Positions 16,169 through 24,534 of a DNA stretch of 26,642 nucleotides are shown here, one piece after another. The stretch spans positions 1 through 26,642 of the IMG/VR virus record IMGVR_UViG_3300007276_000248, one strand, 5' to 3'. The notes below the pieces were generated by a model, which was given only the letters and a program-made list of their open reading frames with translations, was not told the DNA's origin and searched no databases. A program made the translations under genes and the position numbers. Position 1 is the first letter of the stretch. The number at the start of each line of letters is the position of its first letter. Origin of the DNA: a virus.

Positions 16169-16780
16169 TTATGCAGGGAGAGCGTACGTAGAAGTGCCTG
16201 TACCCGCAACAAGACTGAAAGGACCAGAAAAGGAACCTTCAATCGTCAGAGTCATAGACGCTTGCATAGCATCTGTGAGTCCGGGAGTGATTTCAAAAGA
16301 AGCAATAGTTCCAAAGAAATAGAAGTCAGCAAACGAATCTAATTGATCCGCAGTATAAATACCAGAACCGTCGACCGACAGATCAGCATCAGCAATGCGA
16401 ACACGGAAACACAAGCGAGTAGCAGCTTTACGCAGAGCGTCAAGTGCAGCGTGGTCTGAGGGTACATAGTTCAAAGAGAACTCCAGTGAAGGAGCATCTG
16501 CTTGACCAGAAACCTGAGATGACGTTGCTTGGCCGTAAACAGGGACGTTTACGATGTTAGAAGGAGCACCCATTGAAGGGAATTCCCGAACGTTACCAAC
16601 GTGAACAACAGCAACTTCGTTAGTTTCATCGGTTGGGGTGTCTGTTGCCAAGATAGTAGCACTGTTTGAAACAAACAAGGAATGAAGCGCCCCTGCTGTA
16701 CTCGCAGACGATGCTCCTGTATTTGGTACGTAGTCCAAAGCAGTAAACTTTGACGCACCGATAGACTGAATATGAGCCAT
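16169..16780 (-). CDS. Major tail protein (tail tube) (203 aa)
   Basis: Beta-rich, Ala/Ser/Thr-rich and about 200 residues, as expected for a siphovirus tail-tube subunit. It carries a family-like middle stretch ('SLEFSLNYVPSDHAALDALRKAA') and a closing strand set ('QASMTLTIEGSFSGP'). It lies between the tail terminator and the tail assembly chaperone. AAGAGG precedes the ATG. Downstream, within 60 bases, come a GC-rich hairpin and then a tRNA gene, so the tube mRNA probably ends or is processed here, which would fit its need for high copy number. Confidence 0.75.
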   Translation of the reverse strand: MAHIQSIGASKFTALDYVPNTGASSASTAGALHSLFVSNSATILATDTPTDETNEVAVVHVGNVREFPSMGAPSNIVNVPVYGQATSSQVSGQADAPSLEFSLNYVPSDHAALDALRKAATRLCFRVRIADADLSVDGSGIYTADQLDSFADFYFFGTIASFEITPGLTDAMQASMTLTIEGSFSGPFSLVAGTGTSTYALPA

Positions 16781-16794
16781 GGTTAATAAACCTC

Positions 16795-17190
16795 TTAATT
16801 GTAGAATTTAAAGTTGACAGAATAATCGCCTCGATAAAGGTTAGGATTATCCTTGTCCTGTCCCAGAACTTGAAAGGAAGACGACTCGGTCTTGGTTCCA
16901 TTGTTGAGAGACACATTTTGTAGTAAGCCGTCGAGTAAGTCTGCAATTTCCATTAGACGCCGGATACCTTGGTTAGCTGTTATATACACTTGTATGATCA
17001 CAATACCATCTAAACCGAATCTAGCATAGTCTTGATCTGGGCCCAAAGGCACCAGTTCAATCTTAACGAATTCATCGATAGTTGAGGGGACAATGAAATT
17101 AGAAGGGAATGTGTTAATACCGGTAGTAGTCCAAGCAGTTGTGCCAAAGACTCCTTCCACATCAGATATTAAGTCTGCGTATTTACTCAT
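16795..17190 (-). CDS. Tail terminator protein (131 aa)
   Basis: Tail terminators (lambda gpU-like; DUF4128 in many siphoviruses) cap the tail tube and join it to the head. The pattern matches: an N-terminal helix (YADLISDVEGVF), a strand segment around 'VKIELVPLGPDQDYARFGLDGIVI', helix 'RRLMEIADLLDGLLQ', and a final beta hairpin ending in 'NLYRGDYSVNFKFYN'. It immediately precedes the tail tube gene. A strong GGAGGG ribosome site lies 5 bases before the ATG, inside the 3' end of the upstream gene. Confidence 0.7.
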   Translation of the reverse strand: MSKYADLISDVEGVFGTTAWTTTGINTFPSNFIVPSTIDEFVKIELVPLGPDQDYARFGLDGIVIIQVYITANQGIRRLMEIADLLDGLLQNVSLNNGTKTESSSFQVLGQDKDNPNLYRGDYSVNFKFYN

Positions 17191-17542
17191 TTGATCCCTC
17201 CGTTACTAAAAGGGTTACAAGACCAATGTCTTGCCGAATTGATAAAATGGAATGATCTACTGAACTAATAGTTACTGTATCGTAGAGTTTAGGATTAGGC
17301 AATTCCGCCTCTTTCACATAAACCTCTTTCTTGGGAGCTCCGATGAACTCTGCATTAGGATCAATCTCAATAGAGACGACAATTGCAGTTACTGAACTTG
17401 CTGTAGCAGTGCTTGTCTTCGTGCCTGTGGTGAAGTCATAAGTTTCCCCTGTTATTTGTGTGAGAGTTACTGTCTCAGACAAATCCCCTACCTTCGCAAA
17501 GGCAGTATCTACGGCTTTAGTGATCTTATTACGTAGAGACAT
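17183..17542 (-). CDS. Probable head-closure (stopper) protein (119 aa)
   Basis: A short protein rich in beta strands and Thr/Val. It occupies the stopper slot between the connector and the tail terminator, where siphoviruses encode a protein that seals the filled head. The start is put at the ATG at 17542 (MSLRNKI), two bases after the upstream stop and behind a GGGGG/GGTGG purine run. A GTG at 17551 would add three residues inside the upstream gene and is less likely. Its 3' end overlaps the next gene by 8 bases. Assignment is mainly from gene order; I see no family-specific motif. Confidence 0.6.
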   Translation of the reverse strand: MSLRNKITKAVDTAFAKVGDLSETVTLTQITGETYDFTTGTKTSTATASSVTAIVVSIEIDPNAEFIGAPKKEVYVKEAELPNPKLYDTVTISSVDHSILSIRQDIGLVTLLVTEGSNE

Positions 17543-17544
17543 AA

Positions 17545-18060
17545 TTACCACCCCCGCCAGTATCTATTACTATTCCTTATCATTGTTCGTATAACTTTAT
17601 TAACCGTACTGGATGTAGTGCTTGCGTTCTTCACTTCAGTGAGTTCAATAGGACCCACCTTTAAGCTTTCTACTGTTCCAGTACCATCAGTTAAACCCTC
17701 GTTGTTCAACAAGTGGTAAGCCAACTCAAAGCAAGCTTTACGTAGAAGTCGGATATCACGATTAAGAGTTGTATCTACTTCATCAGTAGCAACAAACGAA
17801 TAATCATTTGTGAATACCTGCCTGTACCCGCGACTAGGATCCGTGAAGGAACCTGACCGTGGGAAGGCAAGGACTTGAGTCCCAGAAACTGAAACACCAA
17901 GCCACTCTTTGTCTTCTAGCATATTTGTCGCTGTGACAAGTGCTTGCTCTCTGTTAAAGGCAGAAGCATCGTCCCAAGCGCTAGCGTCTAATCGATCATC
18001 GAAGTAACTGTCAGCTTCGTTTAGAGTGACATAAGAATTAGTACCTTTAACTAGTGCCAT
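17545..18060 (-). CDS. Head-tail connector (DnaT-like/adaptor type) (171 aa)
   Basis: The protein opens with the pattern common to small phage neck proteins annotated as DnaT-like: 'TNSYVTLNEADSYFDDRLDA', then Trp and 'EQALVTATNMLED', then 'VLAFPRSG'. A helical segment with acidic and aromatic residues follows (DIRLLRKACFELAYHLLNN). Such proteins form the ring below the portal (adaptor). It follows the major capsid gene with AAAGAGG upstream of the ATG. Its stop (TAA) lies two bases before the next ATG. The name DnaT-like reflects remote fold similarity and does not imply a replication role. Confidence 0.7.
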   Translation of the reverse strand: MALVKGTNSYVTLNEADSYFDDRLDASAWDDASAFNREQALVTATNMLEDKEWLGVSVSGTQVLAFPRSGSFTDPSRGYRQVFTNDYSFVATDEVDTTLNRDIRLLRKACFELAYHLLNNEGLTDGTGTVESLKVGPIELTEVKNASTTSSTVNKVIRTMIRNSNRYWRGW

Positions 18061-18081
18061 TAGCAGTTACCTCTTTAATGA

Positions 18082-19266
18082 TTAAGCGTGGAAAATTGGC
18101 AGAATACCCAAATTAAGAGCATCAACCTTACGAGACCATGTAGGTGTACCTACAGTACCAGCAAGTGAAACGTTAGTTGCAAAGGCAGTCTGTGTGCCTG
18201 TAAAGCTGTAACCACGGGGGTGCATTACGTAGCCCCAACGGTACCATGCAGTCGTGCGACCAGAACCCATGCCTACGTGCTCGTTGCGATCAACGGCGAC
18301 GGGGCTGGGTACAGGAACAGGCTCCATGAACATAGAACCGGGCAGCATCATGTATGATACTTTAGGTGCGATAGCAGTAACGCCACTCAGACCAGCGTTA
18401 GTAGCAGAAGCCAGTGCGTTACCAAAGTTGCGAGACACGATTACACGTACAACACCACCGAGGATAGTTTCGAAAGAAACGTTACCATCAGTAACACGCT
18501 CGTCGTCAACCAAGTTGGCAACCTTAACATCTAGGTATACTTCAGGTGAAATTACCATGTATACAAATTCAGGGTTGTAGTCAGACCATGCACCCATAGC
18601 GCGGATGATGTGCTCAACTCGCTTACCGGGGATTGACTGAGTGTTGTCAACGAGGGCTTCGATGCTAGAACCAGTGCCAACAGTGTCGGAACTAGAAGCT
18701 ACATAACCAAAGGCTTTGCTGTTGTCAGCATCTACAGAGTTACCCAACCATGCTTCGGTATAGTTAGTGGGGCCAATGTCGTTAGCAACCTTGAGTTCGG
18801 TGTTCATGACACCAACAAGAGCAGCACGCAGAGCTTGATCTTCGTCTTCTGCACGTGTTTCAGAAAAATCACGAGCGATCTTAGCAAGACCATTTTCGCC
18901 AGAAACAACCGACTGGACCAAGTACTCGTTTGCACCGTGGGTACGAACAGTTTTGATGTACGTCTGTACTTCAGTAGAGATGTTAGTCGTGCGACCGTAA
19001 TCTTCAGATTGAGTAGCAACGTTAACTACGGAGTTTGAAGAACCAGTTGTGTCTTCAGAGGTTTCACCAGTTGCGCCAACAGCGTAGGCACCAAGAGGCT
19101 TGTAGAAACGAACCTGACCAATAAAGTCTTCGCCGGTTGCGTTAATTTGTGCCTCAGAACCCATAAGTTCTGTGCTGACGAGCTTCTTGGCTCTGGTGTA
19201 CATCTCGTCTGTGTAAGCGGAAATCGCCTTGTTCAAAGTGCCAAATGCACTAGAAGAAATAGCCAT
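18082..19266 (-). CDS. Major capsid protein (394 aa)
   Basis: This is the shell subunit, by position after the scaffold and by character. It has a 394-residue length usual for HK97-fold coat proteins, an N-terminal helix followed by a segment 'GQVRFYKPLGAYAVGATGE', a long acidic helix (DFSETRAEDEDQALRAALVG) that fits the spine helix, and a C-terminal beta-rich half with GYSFTGTQTAFATN near the end. There is no obvious cleaved prodomain. The leader contains AAAGGAGAGT 5 bases from the ATG, a strong ribosome site. The fold assignment is inferred from context and secondary-structure impression, not from a search. Confidence 0.85.
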   Translation of the reverse strand: MAISSSAFGTLNKAISAYTDEMYTRAKKLVSTELMGSEAQINATGEDFIGQVRFYKPLGAYAVGATGETSEDTTGSSNSVVNVATQSEDYGRTTNISTEVQTYIKTVRTHGANEYLVQSVVSGENGLAKIARDFSETRAEDEDQALRAALVGVMNTELKVANDIGPTNYTEAWLGNSVDADNSKAFGYVASSSDTVGTGSSIEALVDNTQSIPGKRVEHIIRAMGAWSDYNPEFVYMVISPEVYLDVKVANLVDDERVTDGNVSFETILGGVVRVIVSRNFGNALASATNAGLSGVTAIAPKVSYMMLPGSMFMEPVPVPSPVAVDRNEHVGMGSGRTTAWYRWGYVMHPRGYSFTGTQTAFATNVSLAGTVGTPTWSRKVDALNLGILPIFHA

Positions 19267-19271
19267 TATTT

Positions 19272-19284
19272 ACTCTCCTTTATA
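19272..19284 (-). promoter_or_regulatory. Leader motif TATAAAGGAGAGT of the major capsid gene
   Basis: Identical to the element before the MuF-polymerase gene, here 5 bases from the ATG at 19266. ACTCT just upstream can pair with AGAGT at its end, placing AAAGG in a loop. A strong ribosome site suits the most abundant virion protein. Confidence 0.5.
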
Positions 19285-19302
19285 AGAGTCTAGAATTAAA
19301 TT

Positions 19303-19977
19303 TTAAACCCAATTACCTGTGCTATCAAACTGACCAGCAGCAGCAGCTGCCATAAGTTCGTCGGTTGACATTTCAGTAATAGGCTTGGATGTGTTGAATT
19401 CACCAGCATTGTTCACTTTATCTTGACCAATACCAGTTGATGTCTTAGGCTTAAACAAGAATTCTTTGTCCTCGTCCTTTCGGAAACTTTCGATAAAGTC
19501 TTTAACAGAAGCACCTGTGCGGTGTACCCACTTTCCATTTTCATCTTGGATTAGTTGAGCCACTACATCTCTGTATGCAAAATCCGCAGCTGTATCATTT
19601 TTGAAATCTAGACCTTTAAGGGAGTCACGTACAACGTTATCTCTGGTTAGATTAGTAATTTGACTTTCTTTCTCATCGAGTTTAGCAGTTAGTTCCGCTA
19701 TCTTCATCTGAGCAACTTCAGTATGCTTACCTTCGTCTTCGAGACGTTTCATCTCATTCTGCTTTTTCTCTTCCTCAAAGCTGACTGCCTTCTTAATTGC
19801 CTCGTCACGAGACTCATAAGCACTGTCTAGCTTAGCCTTGATACCTTTGAGTTCTTCGGCAACACGCGCCTCTACAATCTTTGCGAGTTCGTCTTTGTTG
19901 ACTTTACTACTGGATTCATCATTTTGGTCTTGAGGTTTCTGATCATCAGAATTGTTATCATTATTATCTTCGGACAT
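19303..19977 (-). CDS. Capsid scaffolding protein (224 aa)
   Basis: Scaffold proteins direct assembly of the capsid shell and leave before or during DNA packaging. The product is acidic, has a disordered N-terminus rich in Asn/Asp/Gln, then a long charged coiled coil (about residues 28-110, with ELAKIVEARVAEELKGIKAK and EEEKKQNEMKRLEDEGK), a small C-terminal region, and a tail containing MAAAAAGQFDSTG. This composition and the position immediately before the major capsid gene are typical of siphovirus scaffolds. AAGGAG with a 7-base spacer precedes the ATG at 19977. No protease motif is visible. Confidence 0.8.
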   Translation of the reverse strand: MSEDNNDNNSDDQKPQDQNDESSSKVNKDELAKIVEARVAEELKGIKAKLDSAYESRDEAIKKAVSFEEEKKQNEMKRLEDEGKHTEVAQMKIAELTAKLDEKESQITNLTRDNVVRDSLKGLDFKNDTAADFAYRDVVAQLIQDENGKWVHRTGASVKDFIESFRKDEDKEFLFKPKTSTGIGQDKVNNAGEFNTSKPITEMSTDELMAAAAAGQFDSTGNWV

Positions 19978-19991
19978 TTGTATTCTCCTTG

Positions 19992-20030
19992 GGGCACAGC
20001 CCTTGTTGTTTGGGTGAGGTCACAGACCTC
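19992..20030 (-). promoter_or_regulatory. Two small TGT-loop hairpins before the scaffold gene
   Basis: On the coding strand, GAGGTC-TGT-GACCTC (20016-20030) and GGGC-TGT-GCCC (19992-20002) both have a three-base loop TGT. The second abuts the AAGGAG ribosome site of the scaffold gene. No T tract follows either, so they are unlikely terminators. Confidence 0.5.
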
Positions 20031-20040
20031 GTAAAGTGGT

Positions 20041-23000
20041 TTAAGGTCCTATACCGTAGAAATCCCAACCTTCTGGGATATCGGCAAGGATATCTTTGGC
20101 GGTAACGCCGTTTTCTGGATTCAAGAGACCTAAATCTTTGGCTCTCTTTACAAGCTTATTGTAAGAGCTATAAGAGAGCCCTTCACGTCTCATTTGTTTC
20201 AAGGTATTTAGGATCGTATCACCCTCGATTGCCTCTGCGTAGATGTCCCTAAGCTTCCACTTAGCATCTAGAGAGTCAGCGAGGTTGGTGAAAAACCCAT
20301 CGTGAATTGTTGCGGTATTCACATTGTTCTTTTTGCCCCACAAGTGGAACTTCCTGACAATGGTTGCATCATTCATGTGATTTCCATTTACTCCTAAACC
20401 GCTTCGAGCATTGATAATTGACGACCTTCCTAAGAATTTGTTATCAGTTACCGTATCCTCGAATACGTTCTTAACCCTACGGCCAGTAACAGGATCTAGA
20501 AATTCTATTGATTCCTGAACTGTTGGCCTGTATCGCTGATACAAGACTTTACCATCTATAGTAACCCAAGGTATATCAACACGCTTCGATTCTGTGATGT
20601 AAATATCTGCAACTTCTTTCCAGTATGAAACGAAGTTCTCCGTGATAGGAGCAATATCTTTAAGGTGTTTCGACATTATTTTGGCCACTTCTCTAAATTG
20701 AGCAGGGCCTACGATATTTCCTTTGACATTGGTCAGCTTTTGAACAAAGAGCTCTGAGTCGGGGTGTATGTCTCTAGCGTGAGCTAGCAACCTATTCCCT
20801 ATCGGAGCATTGTTATTAATTGAGTAGTTTACTTCTGTCTTGAGTGATCTCAACTGCGCTGCCACAGACACCGCGTCATCTGACACCGCCCGTTTAATGG
20901 CATTGTCGAGAGACTTGTTAAATGTACTCAGACCAGAAGCTGTTACTACTGTGTAATCTTTAGAGGCAAGAACCTTTGCGAGTTTCCCCTCAATGGCCCC
21001 TGCCTGTGTGGCTGATCCAGCCCCGTAAAACGCAACCATTGATTGTCCCTTTGCAGCTTTAGCCATATCGCTAAAGGTAAGGTCATTACCCAATGGGTTT
21101 ATTTTTTGAAAGTCTGGATCAGACATTGTTCGTTCTGCAACCAAATCGTAGAGTCTATTCTTACGATCGGTCGCTAATATGTTAGAAGCATTAGCCAAGG
21201 CTCTATCTCTTGTAGATAAGGCTATCAGCTGGGCTCCCGATGCGGATGCATCATTCTCATTACCTAGTTGTGTCTTATACGTATTCAACCGGGCAGTATT
21301 ATTGAAATCACCATCTACATGCTTATGTATTCTTGTGTACTCTAAAGCAAATCTTGCGAGTTTAGGGACTTCCTCTGCATCAATACCTTGGATAAGAGGG
21401 TGTTCTAAAAACTCCCGAATTCGTCGGTCCTTCTGCGTCTTAGAGAGAAGTAGCTCTCCTATTTCTCTGAAAGCTCGCTCGTTCCGTATGAAAGATGACA
21501 TACGTCCTTCATTGGTCAAAACGCTAGAGGCTTCCCCTACTAGGGTGCCTAATTGTACCCGTAGCTCCTGCATCACAGGGGGAGAAATGTTCTTAGCAAT
21601 CTTAGTGTTCAGGAAGGGGCGAATGAATTCACCACCGGCAGGATGTAGGTACCCTTGGGTATACAACCGTCCTCTTCCATCGATCTGAGCTATGTTACGC
21701 CAAGATGTACCATTATCCAAGTGCCACTTAATAGACTGTACCAAACCACTGCCTGCTTCTCCTCTCTGGATAATAATTTTACGAAAACTATTTAACTCAT
21801 CAAACTTCTTCACATTACCACGAGGGTCTCGGAAGTGTGCTAAGTCATAAAAGAAAGAAGCGAAGTCGCTGTCTGTTTCCCATTCGAAATCCATGGCATG
21901 ATTTAGCATACCGGAGAAATCTCTATCAACTAAATTCTGTTCGTAGTTTCCTCCTGCTCTACGTGTAATAACGCTTTGCTGGGTCTTTCTACCTCTAGAA
22001 TCGAAGTAAGTCTTTGAGCCTGCTTTCACAAACAAACGATCACGCTCGTTCACCACACCTATTCTACGAGAATAAATGAGCTCTCTGGCGGCACGTTGTA
22101 GTTTCAGCATCTCAGGGTCGACTATCTGGACTTCACGGGATATAGTGTCTTTAAATGAACCCTGTTGTGGTCTCCCTGATTCAAGATCATTGATACCTCG
22201 TCTGGTCACTCCTCTCATCCCTACTCTTATCTTACCTTGGTCTTTTAATCCATCTAGGATGTTGGAACCAACTTTGTGGTAGTTCTTGAGTGTTGGGGCA
22301 CCGAATAGTAAATCGAAGTCCCCTTTCTCTGCTTCGAATATCTTTTTACCAATCTTAATCGATAGGGAGTCATAGTCTGTTGAAGTACCAGTAGCTACGT
22401 CTTTAACGATGTCTGCTAGCAAAGCTGTACGTTTCTGAACATACTCAGGCGTGAGTTGTCTTTGCGTAAAGTCATCCTTACGTCTGGTATATAACCACTC
22501 TAGATCTAGGAATCGTCTTTTCCTCTCGCTACCTGCTTGCAGGAATCGTGTCAATAAGGAGTCAGAAGGTTCCCCATTCCACCTCTTGATGAAGGCCTTA
22601 CCAAAAGGTAGGTTCTCAATCTGGGCTATTATGGACTTCTTCACCTTCGCCTTCGATGGTATGTAGCTAGGAGTCTTGGGGAAATATGTACGTAGTGGGG
22701 AACGCCCTGAGGAGTACAACCGTCTCGCCACAGGTAAACCCCCTTTCACACTCCATTCATCTATGAACTTCTGGTTTGAGAGGGTTCGGTCTGCTATAGA
22801 GTTAAAAGAAGTCCACTCACCTAGGATCTGTACTTGTGCAGCATCCTGATCAGGTCCGAATTTAAAAATACGGCTTCTAGCTCTTGATCGTCTGTCTAAA
22901 ATACGAGAGGTGTTAACAACGGAATTCTTTAATTCTGCTTTTAGTACTTGGTCCAAGTTGATCCAAGGTATCTTGTCTTTAGCGTGTCGTTCGAATACTA

Positions 23001-24510
23001 TACGTAAGTTCTCTACGACCGCTGTCTGTTGGTTAACTGACAATCCTTGGTTCTCTAGTGTGTCCACGTAGTTCAAGATCCAATCTTTCTTCTCCCTATC
23101 AAGTAACTTAGAGTTATTCAAAAAATCCCTTCGTTCTTGGTAGACACTGAAGTCTGGATTGTATATGAGAGTGGACTTTTGTTCTCCCGTTAGGGGGTCA
23201 ACCCCTACATTCCTTTCATCGAATTCATTATTAGCTCGACGCCTACTGGCACGTTTACCCGGTAAGGATGTACCTCGATAGTCCGTTAAGGACAACGGGG
23301 AGTGGATACCTGCCGCTTCGGCTCTATAAAACACACTTAACTCTTCTTCTAATTTTTTATTTCGGATGAGTTGATTAGGTCTTGAAGCCGTTACTGATAA
23401 GTTATTTATAGCGGAGGCATTTAGAGCTCTCTGTTTCACAGGTACACTTATGGTGTTACTGTTGTCGATTCGACGTAGAGCTGTCAATGAAAGAGGCTTA
23501 CCACTTGCTGTAGTAAACTTTTCCAGTGGGAGTTGACCAGAATCAAAGAGATCTACTTTCTGTACATCACCTTGAAAATGTCGCAACTTGGTTTCCCTAG
23601 GTTGCCGTTTAAGCCATTGTCCATAATTCTCTACAGCAGGAGCTTTACCATTAAGCTTTTTGATACCTGCTAGGTTCAGAGATTTCAGTACCTTTTTCTT
23701 AATTTTGGGTGACTGAGTGGAAAGAAGGTCATCATATGACTTCACTACGGGCACAATCGTTGATCGACAGCGCCAGTGCAAAGGAGGTATGAATCGGGTA
23801 TCTTCTACATCATAAACTTTTCCGTCATGATGAGCACATATTTGAGAAGTACGACTATCTAGTACCGCAGTATACCTCATACCTTCCAAGATCTCTTTAT
23901 TCTCTTGTAGAGTCATTAATTGAGATGTGGATTGAGTACGAGTAACCGCTGTGCGTACTAATGCTGAAGCTTGAGACTCGGTCAACCTAGTAGCTCGTTG
24001 AACCTGCCGAGATAACTCCTTGTTATCCCAACCTTCTCTTAGTCCTCTTCGTATCGTATTGTCTATTCTATTCAACTCAGATGCGCCAAGGGCATGGATC
24101 CTCTTAGTGAGATTACCGTCTCCCCTCACATTCTCTCCTACAATTCGGGTGAGAACCTTGAGTGAGCCCGGTTTCCTAACTGAGGAAAAGGCACTAACTG
24201 ATTTGTTCAGGCTGTTACTAGTAAAATCGACCTCGATTAATCCTAATTCTTTGAGAGAGGAAATAGAACCGCTATCTAACTGAGTGACAAACCTTCGAAC
24301 TTCTCTGCTCGTTGAGGTTTTCATTGAGCTGAAATCTTTAGAGTCAAACGCCTTCTTAAACTCAGGACTGGCTACTATCTTCTTTAGTTCCTTCCTGTGT
24401 TTGCGGATGAATCGCTTAGTGTCGATCTGCATCTTGTCTTCAAACATACGAGACATAGCAGCATGGTCAACAGAGCGATCATAGAGATCTTGATTAACAG
24501 AATCTCCCAT
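20041..24510 (-). CDS. MuF head protein fused to a T7/N4-type single-subunit RNA polymerase (1489 aa)
   Basis: Residues ~130-255 are a MuF (SPP1 gp7-like) domain: helices with TESQASALVRTAVTRTQS, then 'LDSRTSQICAHHDGKVYD' (C225, H227/H228) and 'PPLHWRCRSTIVP' (H245, C248). The C-terminal half has the single-subunit RNA polymerase motifs in order: DxxGR at D944-R948 (IDGRGRLY), motif A with D1087 (NENDASASGAQ; G1092 and Q1094 match T7 G542 and Q544), motif B with K1154 and Y1162-G1163 (same 8-residue spacing as T7 K631-Y639), and motif C with H1403-D1404 (TIHDGF against T7 IHDSF). Both metal-binding Asp are present, so catalysis is plausible. Residues ~350-930 are unassigned and may hold the polymerase N-terminal domain. 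Motif C (HDGF, not HDE) and DxxGR argue against a family A DNA polymerase. AAAGGAG precedes the ATG. The gene sits in the usual MuF slot, suggesting a virion-packaged polymerase. That role is inference; the domain calls are firm. Confidence 0.85.
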   Translation of the reverse strand: MGDSVNQDLYDRSVDHAAMSRMFEDKMQIDTKRFIRKHRKELKKIVASPEFKKAFDSKDFSSMKTSTSREVRRFVTQLDSGSISSLKELGLIEVDFTSNSLNKSVSAFSSVRKPGSLKVLTRIVGENVRGDGNLTKRIHALGASELNRIDNTIRRGLREGWDNKELSRQVQRATRLTESQASALVRTAVTRTQSTSQLMTLQENKEILEGMRYTAVLDSRTSQICAHHDGKVYDVEDTRFIPPLHWRCRSTIVPVVKSYDDLLSTQSPKIKKKVLKSLNLAGIKKLNGKAPAVENYGQWLKRQPRETKLRHFQGDVQKVDLFDSGQLPLEKFTTASGKPLSLTALRRIDNSNTISVPVKQRALNASAINNLSVTASRPNQLIRNKKLEEELSVFYRAEAAGIHSPLSLTDYRGTSLPGKRASRRRANNEFDERNVGVDPLTGEQKSTLIYNPDFSVYQERRDFLNNSKLLDREKKDWILNYVDTLENQGLSVNQQTAVVENLRIVFERHAKDKIPWINLDQVLKAELKNSVVNTSRILDRRSRARSRIFKFGPDQDAAQVQILGEWTSFNSIADRTLSNQKFIDEWSVKGGLPVARRLYSSGRSPLRTYFPKTPSYIPSKAKVKKSIIAQIENLPFGKAFIKRWNGEPSDSLLTRFLQAGSERKRRFLDLEWLYTRRKDDFTQRQLTPEYVQKRTALLADIVKDVATGTSTDYDSLSIKIGKKIFEAEKGDFDLLFGAPTLKNYHKVGSNILDGLKDQGKIRVGMRGVTRRGINDLESGRPQQGSFKDTISREVQIVDPEMLKLQRAARELIYSRRIGVVNERDRLFVKAGSKTYFDSRGRKTQQSVITRRAGGNYEQNLVDRDFSGMLNHAMDFEWETDSDFASFFYDLAHFRDPRGNVKKFDELNSFRKIIIQRGEAGSGLVQSIKWHLDNGTSWRNIAQIDGRGRLYTQGYLHPAGGEFIRPFLNTKIAKNISPPVMQELRVQLGTLVGEASSVLTNEGRMSSFIRNERAFREIGELLLSKTQKDRRIREFLEHPLIQGIDAEEVPKLARFALEYTRIHKHVDGDFNNTARLNTYKTQLGNENDASASGAQLIALSTRDRALANASNILATDRKNRLYDLVAERTMSDPDFQKINPLGNDLTFSDMAKAAKGQSMVAFYGAGSATQAGAIEGKLAKVLASKDYTVVTASGLSTFNKSLDNAIKRAVSDDAVSVAAQLRSLKTEVNYSINNNAPIGNRLLAHARDIHPDSELFVQKLTNVKGNIVGPAQFREVAKIMSKHLKDIAPITENFVSYWKEVADIYITESKRVDIPWVTIDGKVLYQRYRPTVQESIEFLDPVTGRRVKNVFEDTVTDNKFLGRSSIINARSGLGVNGNHMNDATIVRKFHLWGKKNNVNTATIHDGFFTNLADSLDAKWKLRDIYAEAIEGDTILNTLKQMRREGLSYSSYNKLVKRAKDLGLLNPENGVTAKDILADIPEGWDFYGIGP

Positions 24511-24513
24511 TTG

Positions 24514-24526
24514 ACTCTCCTTTATA
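24514..24526 (-). promoter_or_regulatory. Leader motif TATAAAGGAGAGT of the MuF-polymerase gene
   Basis: A 13-base element containing the Shine-Dalgarno AAGGAG, 3 bases before the ATG at 24510. The same 13 bases occur before the major capsid gene at 19272-19284. It may simply be a strong ribosome site, or it may also contain a transcription start element. Confidence 0.5.
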
Positions 24527-24534
24527 TAATACGA

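Noticed and set aside
16549-16946. Minus-strand open frames of 69 and 106 residues overlapping the tail-tube and tail terminator genes
   Set aside because: They are out-of-frame shadows of two genes with strong context and ribosome sites.
20041-24510. Family A DNA polymerase instead of RNA polymerase in the fusion
   Set aside because: Motif C is IHDGF (RNA polymerase HDSF-like) rather than HDE, the DxxGR motif is present, and motif A aligns with T7 FDGSCSGIQ at D, S, S, G and Q.
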